From contig JAQTSL010000064.1 in the NCBI GenBank assembly GCA_028711355.1, positions 1 through 14,287 of the forward strand: a stretch of 14,287 bases of DNA. Direction: 5' to 3'. Each line of letters opens with the position of its first letter. Position 1 is the stretch's first letter. The position numbers and the translations under genes are program-made. The notes under the pieces were generated by a model. That model saw only the letters and a list, made by a program, of their open reading frames with translations. It did not search any database and was not told where the DNA came from. This document shows, one piece after another, positions 7,374 to 13,377 of this stretch. Origin of the DNA: Rhodoferax sp. Lineage in GTDB: Bacteria; Pseudomonadota; Gammaproteobacteria; Burkholderiales; Burkholderiaceae_C.

Positions 7374-7518
7374 CGTGAAAGAACTGGTTGTCATACCGGG
7401 CCACGACCCGGTATCCATGAATTTGGACGCACTGGATTGCGGGTCGTGGACCGCTTGTGACAGCCATCTTTCATGCTTTGGGGTGGCTGCCAGACCATAC
7501 AAGTTAACGTGAAACAAC
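7370..7518. repeat. hairpin-rich segment bounded by imperfect 15-bp direct repeats
   Basis: The sequence TTAACGTGAAA followed by one variable base and AAC occurs at 7370-7384 (over the cysB stop codon) and again at 7504-7518. Between the copies are three hairpins: ATACCGGG/CCCGGTAT (7393-7414), GCGGGTC/GACCGC with one bulged base (7439-7454), and CAGCCATC/GGTGGCTG with G-T pairs (7461-7489). The core is also bracketed by GTCA (7390-7393) and TGAC (7458-7461). Its wording, starting GTCATACCGGG and containing CTGGATTGCGGGTC, resembles the short dispersed palindromic repeats seen between genes in many proteobacteria. No gene lies in the whole 165-bp gap. Confidence 0.6.
7461..7489 (+). terminator. 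possible terminator hairpin after cysB
   Basis: CAGCCATC and GGTGGCTG pair as an 8-bp stem (six Watson-Crick and two mixed pairs) with a 13-base loop. There is no T run after it, so it is a weak intrinsic terminator at best and may instead be part of the repeat. Confidence 0.25.
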
Positions 7519-7538
7519 AACCACTGGCGATCTGAACT

Positions 7539-8690
7539 ATGACCGAATTGCACTTGCGCTCGCGTCTGCCCAACGTGGGCACCACCATCTTTACCGTCAT
7601 GTCGGCGCTGGCGGCAGAGAAAAAGGCGGTCAACCTGGGGCAGGGTTTTCCCGACTTCAACTGCGATCCAAAATTGATGGACGCTGTCACAAGAGCCATG
7701 CAACAAGGCTTTAACCAATACCCGCCGATGGCGGGTGTGCCAGTACTGCGTGATGCAATTGCTACAAAAATAAAAGCACTCTACGCTCGCAGCTACTCGG
7801 CTGACACCGAAATAACCGTTACCGCCGGGGCCACCCAGGCGATTCTGACGGCCATTCTGTCGGTGGTGCACCCGGGTGACGAGGTGATCGTACTGGAGCC
7901 GTGTTACGACAGCTATGTGCCCAACATTGAGCTTGCTGGCGGCGTGGCGGTGCGCGTACCGCTGTGCCCAGGCACATTTGCCCCCGACTTTGACCGCATT
8001 GCCGACGCCATCACGCCACGCACCCGGGCGATCGTCGTCAACTCCCCGCACAACCCCAGCGGCACCACTTGGTCTATGCTGCAAATGCAGCAGTTGGAAA
8101 AGTTACTGGCTCCTACAGACATCATTTTGATCAGCGACGAGGTCTATGAACACATGGTCTATGACGCTGCGCAGCACCACAGCGCCGCGCGCTTTGACGG
8201 TCTGGCCGAACGTGCTGTGGTGGTATCAAGTTTTGGCAAAACCTTTCATGTGACCGGCTGGAAGGTGGGCTACGTGGCCGCACCCAAGGCGCTCACAGAT
8301 GAATTCCGCAAAGTGCACCAGTTCAACGTGTTCACCGTCAACACGCCGGTGCAGTACGCGCTGGCCGATTACCTGGGCGACCCAACGCCCTACCTGGGCT
8401 TGAGCAACTTTTACCAGCGCAAGCGCGACCTGTTTCGGGCCGGGCTGGCGCAGACCCGCTTGCAACTGTTGCCCTGTCAAGGCACATATTTTCAGTGTGT
8501 CAACACGCGTGCCATCAATGACCTGCCAGAGGCCCAGTTCTGCCAGTGGTTAACCGCTGAAATTGGCGTCGCGGCAATTCCCCTGTCGGCCTTTTACGGC
8601 AACGCATTTGACCAACGAACCGTGCGGTTTTGTTTTGCAAAAAAAGATGAAACGCTGCAACTGGCGCTGGACAAGCTGCGCGCGTTGTAA
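7539..8690 (+). CDS. PLP-dependent methionine/aromatic aminotransferase, YbdL type
   Basis: A 383-residue class I/II fold-type I aminotransferase close in size and wording to E. coli YbdL, which transaminates methionine and aromatic amino acids. The PLP lysine is Lys234 in SSFGKTFHVTGWK. Other cofactor residues are Asn172 in SPHNPSGT, Asp200 and Tyr203 in ISDEVYEH, and the carboxylate-binding Arg363 in VRFCFAKK. NLGQGFPDF (32-40) is the usual N-terminal substrate loop. The start at 7539 places the family-typical RSRLPNVGTTIF near the N-terminus, although no strong Shine-Dalgarno precedes it. Proximity to cysB hints at sulfur amino-acid metabolism, for example the last step of methionine salvage, but kynurenine or aromatic substrates are possible. 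Residues 74-84 are encoded by an unusually AT-rich stretch. Confidence 0.88.
   Translation: MTELHLRSRLPNVGTTIFTVMSALAAEKKAVNLGQGFPDFNCDPKLMDAVTRAMQQGFNQYPPMAGVPVLRDAIATKIKALYARSYSADTEITVTAGATQAILTAILSVVHPGDEVIVLEPCYDSYVPNIELAGGVAVRVPLCPGTFAPDFDRIADAITPRTRAIVVNSPHNPSGTTWSMLQMQQLEKLLAPTDIILISDEVYEHMVYDAAQHHSAARFDGLAERAVVVSSFGKTFHVTGWKVGYVAAPKALTDEFRKVHQFNVFTVNTPVQYALADYLGDPTPYLGLSNFYQRKRDLFRAGLAQTRLQLLPCQGTYFQCVNTRAINDLPEAQFCQWLTAEIGVAAIPLSAFYGNAFDQRTVRFCFAKKDETLQLALDKLRAL
7755..7800 (+). repeat. AT-rich stretch in the aminotransferase gene resembling a dispersed comamonad repeat
   Basis: CAATTGCTACAAAAATAAAA (7755-7774), followed by GC, then CTACGCTCGCAGCTA, encodes AIATKIKALYA. This resembles, from memory, a short repeat common in Comamonadaceae genomes (core like TTGCTATCAAAATAATAGC), which when translated often reads AIAIKI. 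Base composition is clearly lower in GC than the flanking codons. The protein does not seem lengthened here, so it may be a coincidence. Confidence 0.3.
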
Positions 8691-8699
8691 GCCGTACGC

Positions 8700-10874
8700 A
8701 TGAAGCAGACCCCGCCCGCCTCAAGGCCTGCTGCAGTCAATGCCAGCCGGCTGCAACATCGGTTGGGCGGACCGCGGCGCCAGCGCGGCGCTCTGACCTC
8801 TCCAGCACCCGCCAACCGACAAGCACACGATCTGCGGCATTACCAGGCTGAACTGGAAATTCAGAACAAGGCGTTGCGCTTTAGCCAGAGCGCAGCCGAA
8901 AGCGCTTACGAGCGCTTTGTCACACTTTTTTCCAACCTGCCCCTGGCACTGATGGTGGTGCTTGAAGGCGGCCAGATATTGCAGACCAACGCGCAAGCGC
9001 TGGCCCTGCTGCAGCCGCTTGAGAGCGATCCGCCACCGACTTATCTCTTGCCACTTTTCAACGCGTCTGACCTGCAACGTGTCAAGCAAGGTTTTGTGCA
9101 GGCACACCAGCAAGGTGTGGCAATGCTCACCGAGCTGACGATCCACAGCGGCGTCGATGGCAGGGTCGAGGGCGACCTGCATATTGCCCACATCGACGAC
9201 GCGCAGGACGGTGCTGCGCAGTTTATTTGCGCCATCATCGACCAAGGCCCACAGATCGCACAACGCCTGGCGCTAGAACAAGCCGCGCATACCCTGCGCC
9301 AGAGCAATCTGGAACTGATGGGCAGTCGCGGCCGCCTGGCTGCCATCATTGATTCGTCGCTAGACGCTATCGTTGGTGTGGACGCGGCCCAGCGCATTAC
9401 CGTTTTCAACCCGGCGGCCACCCGTCTGTTTGGCTGCTCCACAGAACAGGCGCAGGGGCAACTGGTGACCCGTTTTCTACCTGCGCTGGAGCTGACCCTG
9501 GGCACGCTTGGCGAGTCCGTATCGATGCAGTTGGGCGAATTGAACGGCCTGCAACAAGATGGCCAAAAGGTGGTGCTGGACGTCAGTCTGTCGCGTGAAC
9601 GGCATGCCAATGGCGACATCATGACGCTGTTTATCCACGATCTGACCGCCCGGAAAAAAATGCAGGCTCATCGTGACGCGCTGGAGGCACAACTGCGCGA
9701 GTCGCAGAAAATGCAGGCCATTGGCACGATGGCAGGTGGTATTGCGCACGATTTCAACAACATCATTGGTGCGATATTGGGCAACGTGGAGTTGGCCCGT
9801 GAAGATGCCCCAGCCGACACGGCGGTGGCCACCAGCTTGGCCGAAATTGACAAGGCTGGCCGACGCGCGCGCGATCTGGTTCGCCAGATTTTGACTTTTA
9901 GCCGAAACGACCCGCCCATGCGCACCCCGTTATGCCTGGCCGAAGTAGTGCAAGAAACCACGCGACTGCTCAAGGTCACGCTGCCACCGCAGGTGAATAT
10001 TGCCCTGGACATCGCACCCCACACACCAGCAGTGCTGGCCGATGCCACCCAGATTGAGCAGGTGTTGCTGAACTTGTGCACCAACGCGATTCACGCCATC
10101 GGTGACACACCCGGCACGATTCGGATTGAACTGGGTTACGCCTTGCGCAGTGCCGATGATGACGCCGAGCGCCACGGGGGGCTGCCTGGCCAGCATGTCT
10201 GGCTTTGTGTTTCAGACACCGGCTGTGGCATCGACCCGGAGATCCAACAACGCGTGTTTGAACCATTTTTTACCACCAAACCGGTGGGACAAGGCACCGG
10301 TTTGGGCTTGTCGGTGGTACATGGCATCATGCGCTCGCACCATGGCAACGTGCAACTTCAAAGTGTGCCCGGTGTTGGCAGCACCTTCACTCTGTTGTTC
10401 CCGGTACCCGATACACCCACTGCCCCGTCAGGTGAAGCAACGCCGCCTGTAGCCGCCTCGGCCAAGCCTGTCATGCCGGGACTGGGCCAGCGTGTGATGT
10501 ACGTGGATGACGACCAGGCGTTGGTCTTTTTGGTCAAGCGCTTGCTCACCCGCAAAGGCTACACGGTGGTTACGTTCACCGATCCCAAACAAGCTTTGCT
10601 GACCCTGGCCGACCCCAGCACCCGGTGCGACTTGCTGGTGACCGACTTCAATATGCCCGGCTACAGCGGCGTCGATTTGATGCGCGACGTGGCCCGGCTG
10701 CGCCCGGCCCTGTGGGTGGCGCTGGCTTCTGGCTACGTTACACCAGAAATCGAGCGCCAGGCGTTGGCCGCAGGGGCTCGCGCACTGATTCACAAGCCCA
10801 ACGACGTGAACGAATTGTGCGCCACGGTGCAACGCCTGCTGCAAGAAAGCCAAGCGGGGCCCGGATCACTGTGA
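8700..10874 (+). CDS. soluble hybrid sensor histidine kinase (PAS-PAS-HisKA-HATPase-REC)
   Basis: A 724-residue hybrid two-component kinase with no membrane segment, so a cytoplasmic sensor. A basic, Pro/Ala-rich head (1-45) leads into the helix HDLRHYQAELEIQNKALRFS (43-62), common ahead of PAS domains. PAS-like regions lie at about 70-185 and 208-318, with the second the better match (IIDSSLDAIVGVD, FNPAATRLFG). The HisKA domain has phospho-acceptor His350 in GGIAHDFNN. The ATPase domain has the N box near 458-462, DTGCGI (506-511), EPFFTTK and GQGTGLGLS. The C-terminal receiver (about 598-715) keeps Asp603-605, phospho-Asp649 and Lys699. No output regulator is adjacent, so it is an orphan in this window. 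It starts 9 bp after the aminotransferase, with no clear ribosome site; the true start could differ. Signal unknown. Confidence 0.92.
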   Translation: MKQTPPASRPAAVNASRLQHRLGGPRRQRGALTSPAPANRQAHDLRHYQAELEIQNKALRFSQSAAESAYERFVTLFSNLPLALMVVLEGGQILQTNAQALALLQPLESDPPPTYLLPLFNASDLQRVKQGFVQAHQQGVAMLTELTIHSGVDGRVEGDLHIAHIDDAQDGAAQFICAIIDQGPQIAQRLALEQAAHTLRQSNLELMGSRGRLAAIIDSSLDAIVGVDAAQRITVFNPAATRLFGCSTEQAQGQLVTRFLPALELTLGTLGESVSMQLGELNGLQQDGQKVVLDVSLSRERHANGDIMTLFIHDLTARKKMQAHRDALEAQLRESQKMQAIGTMAGGIAHDFNNIIGAILGNVELAREDAPADTAVATSLAEIDKAGRRARDLVRQILTFSRNDPPMRTPLCLAEVVQETTRLLKVTLPPQVNIALDIAPHTPAVLADATQIEQVLLNLCTNAIHAIGDTPGTIRIELGYALRSADDDAERHGGLPGQHVWLCVSDTGCGIDPEIQQRVFEPFFTTKPVGQGTGLGLSVVHGIMRSHHGNVQLQSVPGVGSTFTLLFPVPDTPTAPSGEATPPVAASAKPVMPGLGQRVMYVDDDQALVFLVKRLLTRKGYTVVTFTDPKQALLTLADPSTRCDLLVTDFNMPGYSGVDLMRDVARLRPALWVALASGYVTPEIERQALAAGARALIHKPNDVNELCATVQRLLQESQAGPGSL

Positions 10875-10896
10875 ACGACCTCGTTTTGATTTTTAG

Positions 10897-11214
10897 CTAA
10901 GCCTTGGCGGTGCGCCCGAGCGTGCTGTCGATCAGGCGGCCCAATTTTTCGGTTGCCCCCTCGATCGCCTGATTCAAATTGGCGCCGTGATGCTTGATCG
11001 CCAGCGGCTGATGGCCTTCTAGGCGTGCTTCCATCGTGCACTGAATGTGCTCGGCGGTGCTTTTTTTACCAGCGCTTTCATCGCTCAGATGAACCTCGAC
11101 GCGGGTAATCTGGCCACTCAAGCGCGTCAGCGCCTCTTTGATGCTGGTGGTGGCCCACTGCGCCATAGCGTCGCTGCCTTCAATGTGGTTGTCGGTGCGA
11201 ATCAGGACTTGCAT
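10897..11214 (-). CDS. HPF/RaiA-family ribosome-associated protein (short form)
   Basis: A 105-residue member of the hibernation promoting factor/YfiA family, which binds the 30S decoding region in slow or stationary growth. VLIRTDNHIEG at the start, ITRVEVHLSDE in the middle (36-46) and MEARLEGHQPLAIKHHGANL (61-80) fit the beta-alpha-beta-beta-beta-alpha fold. There is no long C-terminal dimerisation domain, so this is the short type. AAGGA lies about 8 bp before the ATG at 11214. The gene is convergent with the histidine kinase gene, with only 22 bp between the stop codons and no obvious terminator. A small overlapping ORF with a strong ribosome site sits just upstream. Some short relatives are annotated only as HPF/RaiA family, so precise orthology is open. 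Confidence 0.87.
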   Translation of the reverse strand: MQVLIRTDNHIEGSDAMAQWATTSIKEALTRLSGQITRVEVHLSDESAGKKSTAEHIQCTMEARLEGHQPLAIKHHGANLNQAIEGATEKLGRLIDSTLGRTAKA

Positions 11215-11257
11215 ATTTTTTTCCTTGTAAAGTAAGACTGCTGTTGAGTCGCATCAT
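11180..11257 (-). other. candidate 25-codon leader ORF overlapping the start of the hpf-type gene
   Basis: On the minus strand AGGAGGTG (11263-11270) lies 5 bp before tandem ATG codons (11257 and 11254). The frame runs for 25 codons (MMRLNSSLTLQGKKYASPDS and five more) to TGA at 11180-11182. It overlaps the first 35 bases of the hpf-type gene in another frame. Its Shine-Dalgarno is far stronger than that of the gene itself. It might be a real leader peptide that tunes hpf translation, or a chance frame with the site acting as a ribosome standby site. I do not recognise the peptide. Confidence 0.3.
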
Positions 11258-11297
11258 AACGACACCTCCTGCTGATTTTTTTGATTGCTGTCATGTC

Positions 11298-12053
11298 ATG
11301 AACAAACACCTCACCATCATCACCGGCGCGTCGCGCGGCCTGGGCTTGCAAATGGCCCAACAACTGCTACTGCCCGGGCATCAACTGCTGTGCATTTCAC
11401 GCCAGCAAAACATTACGCTGGCCGAGGCGGCGCGCGGCTATTCGGTCGCACTGACGCAGTGGCAGGCCGATCTGGCCGACGCAGCCCCGGTCGCAGTACG
11501 GTTACACGATTGGCTGCAGGCGCAAGACCTAACGCCACTGAGCAGCATCACACTGATCAACAACGCCGGCGTCATTCCTGCTATCAAACCAATGAGCGCT
11601 GTCACACCAGCCGACCTCACTCTGGCGCTGCGCGTAGGCCTGGAAGCACCGATGCTGCTGAGCGCCGCATTTCTGGCCGCCACACAGCGCTGTCAGGCGC
11701 TACGCCGGGTGCTCAACATCTCGTCCGGGCTGGGGCGCCGTGCGATGGCGTCGCAGGCAGCCTATTGCGCCGCCAAAGCCGGCCTGGACCATTTCACCCG
11801 GTGTCTGGCGCTGGATGAAGCGCGCGTGGCCAACGGTGCCCGCGTCTGCTCGCTGGCGCCTGGCGTGATCGACACCGATATGCAAGACCAACTGCGCCAC
11901 GCCACGCCCGCAGACTTTCCGGATCAAGTCAGTTTTGCCCACCTCAAAGCGTCGGGTCGGCTCAGTACGGCGCAGGACGCAGCCGCACGCGTGCTGGCGT
12001 ACCTGAACCAACCCGACTTTGGTCACGAACCGGTAGCCGATGTGCGTGGCTGA
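11298..12053 (+). CDS. short-chain dehydrogenase/reductase, sepiapterin/benzil reductase-like
   Basis: A 251-residue classical SDR oxidoreductase. The cofactor motif TGASRGLG is at 9-16, NNAG at 88-91, the catalytic Ser at 142-143, and Tyr156 and Lys160 in YCAAK. After the active site LAPGVIDTDMQDQLR is reminiscent of sepiapterin and benzil reductases (YueD type), which are NADPH-dependent. Arg35 after the second beta strand (ISRQ) also suits NADPH. The start at 11298 is chosen because the Rossmann fold begins immediately after it (MNKHLTIITGAS). A TTG 54 bp upstream is in frame but would add residues unlike the family. No ribosome site is evident. The substrate cannot be assigned. The gene is divergent from the hpf-type gene and 81 bp ahead of bktB. 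Confidence 0.85.
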   Translation: MNKHLTIITGASRGLGLQMAQQLLLPGHQLLCISRQQNITLAEAARGYSVALTQWQADLADAAPVAVRLHDWLQAQDLTPLSSITLINNAGVIPAIKPMSAVTPADLTLALRVGLEAPMLLSAAFLAATQRCQALRRVLNISSGLGRRAMASQAAYCAAKAGLDHFTRCLALDEARVANGARVCSLAPGVIDTDMQDQLRHATPADFPDQVSFAHLKASGRLSTAQDAAARVLAYLNQPDFGHEPVADVRG

Positions 12054-12123
12054 AGTTCGCCAACGCTCACCCGCGCGCCGGCCTGCTGCCGGGCTAAGAT
12101 GCAGCGTTTTCAACCCAAACCCT

Positions 12124-12128
12124 GGAGG
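12124..12128 (+). promoter_or_regulatory. ribosome binding site GGAGG of bktB
   Basis: GGAGG lies 6 bp before the ATG at 12135. It decides against the in-frame ATG at 12099, which has no such site and would add 12 residues ahead of the conserved MTREVVIVSG. Confidence 0.8.
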
Positions 12129-12134
12129 TTTTCT

Positions 12135-13322
12135 ATGACCCGTGAAGTTGTGATTGTGAGTGGTGCACGTACCGCGATTGGCACCTATGGCGGCAGCCTG
12201 AAAGACATGGCCCCGACCGAAACCGCCGCGCAAATCGTGCGCGAGGTGCTGGCCCGTGCCAAAGTGGCAGGCCACGAGGTTGGTCATGTGGTGTTTGGCC
12301 ACGTTGTCAACACCGAGCCCAAGGATATGTACCTGTCACGCGTGGCGGCGATCAACGGTGGCTGCGACCAAAGTGTGCCCGCCTTCAACGTCAACCGGTT
12401 GTGTGGCTCGGGCCTGCAAGCCATCGTCTGCGCAGCGCAAAGCATTATTTTGGGTGATGCCGACATTGCCATTGGTGGAGGTGCCGAGGGCATGAGCCGC
12501 GCACCCTACGCCAGCCTGAACATGCGCTGGGGTGCGCGCATGAACGACACCAAAATGGTCGACATGGTGGTCGGTGCCTTGCACGACCCGTTTCACGTGG
12601 TGCACATGGGTGTCACCGCCGAGGCCATTGCAGCCAAATGGGGCATTACCCGTGAAGACCAGGACCAATTGGCGCTGGCCAGCCATAACCGGGCGCAACA
12701 CGCCATTGAAGCCGGTTACTTTAAAAGCCAGATCATGCCGATCACGCTCAAGAGTCGCAAAGGCGACGTGATTTTTGACACCGACGAGCACTACCGCCCC
12801 AACTGCACCCTGGCTGACCTGGCCAAGCTCAAACCTGCCTTCCAGAAAGAAAACGGCACCGTCACCGCTGGCAATGCGTCGGGCATCAACGACGCCGCCG
12901 CCGCTGTGGTGCTGATGGAAGCCGCCACCGCCAAAGCACGCGGCCTGAAGCCGCTGGCGCGTCTGGTGGCCTATGCCCACGCGGGGGTGGACCCGATGTA
13001 CATGGGTATTGGCCCGGTGCCGGCTTCGCAGTTGGCGCTCAAAAAAGCCGGTTTGACGGTGGCCGACCTGGACGTGATCGAAGCCAACGAAGCCTTTGCA
13101 GCGCAAGCCTGCGCGGTCAGCCGCGACCTCGGGCTGGACCCAGCCAAAGTCAACCCCAACGGATCAGGCATCTCGCTGGGCCACCCAATCGGCGCGACCG
13201 GCGCGCTGATTACTGTCAAGGCGCTGTATGAGCTCGAGCGCATCGGCGGCCGCTACGCGTTGGTCACCATGTGTATCGGCGGTGGTCAGGGTATTGCGGC
13301 CATTTTTGAGCGCACCGCCTAA
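12135..13322 (+). CDS. bktB: beta-ketothiolase BktB (acetyl-CoA C-acyltransferase)
   Basis: A 395-residue thiolase that condenses or cleaves acyl-CoA and acetyl-CoA. Catalytic residues are all present: Cys90 (NRLCGSGLQAI), Asn318 (EANEAFAAQ), His350 (GHPIGATGA) and Cys380 (CIGGGQG). The numbers and long stretches, such as the opening MTREVV and ALVTMCIGGGQGIAAIFER, closely follow Cupriavidus necator BktB as I remember it. That enzyme accepts C4 and C5 3-ketoacyl-CoA and supplies precursors for polyhydroxyalkanoates containing hydroxyvalerate. A PhaA-type acetoacetyl-CoA thiolase is the main alternative. No phaB or phaC lies nearby. A TAAGAT box at 12095-12100 could be a -10 element, but I see no -35. 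Confidence 0.92.
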   Translation: MTREVVIVSGARTAIGTYGGSLKDMAPTETAAQIVREVLARAKVAGHEVGHVVFGHVVNTEPKDMYLSRVAAINGGCDQSVPAFNVNRLCGSGLQAIVCAAQSIILGDADIAIGGGAEGMSRAPYASLNMRWGARMNDTKMVDMVVGALHDPFHVVHMGVTAEAIAAKWGITREDQDQLALASHNRAQHAIEAGYFKSQIMPITLKSRKGDVIFDTDEHYRPNCTLADLAKLKPAFQKENGTVTAGNASGINDAAAAVVLMEAATAKARGLKPLARLVAYAHAGVDPMYMGIGPVPASQLALKKAGLTVADLDVIEANEAFAAQACAVSRDLGLDPAKVNPNGSGISLGHPIGATGALITVKALYELERIGGRYALVTMCIGGGQGIAAIFERTA

Positions 13323-13377
13323 CGCGCCCAGACCTTTACACACCGGGCGGGTAAGGCCTACAGCATCCCTGCAAGCG

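Noticed and set aside
7098..8084. A 328-codon open frame on the minus strand across the end of cysB and the start of the aminotransferase gene.
   Set aside because: It is antisense to two genes with full catalytic or ligand motifs, has no recognisable domain, and is explained by GC-rich codon structure of the opposite strand.
11244..11297. TTG start giving the short-chain dehydrogenase 18 extra N-terminal residues.
   Set aside because: The Rossmann motif normally starts within about ten residues of the N-terminus, which the ATG at 11298 provides, and the extension has no ribosome site.
12078..12092. CCGGC/GCCGG hairpin between the dehydrogenase and bktB as a terminator.
   Set aside because: The 5-bp stem has no T run, and such stems are common by chance in GC-rich DNA.
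12336..13106. A 256-codon minus-strand frame inside bktB.
   Set aside because: Its His/Val/Gly-rich translation is typical of an antisense shadow, and bktB has every catalytic residue on the other strand.
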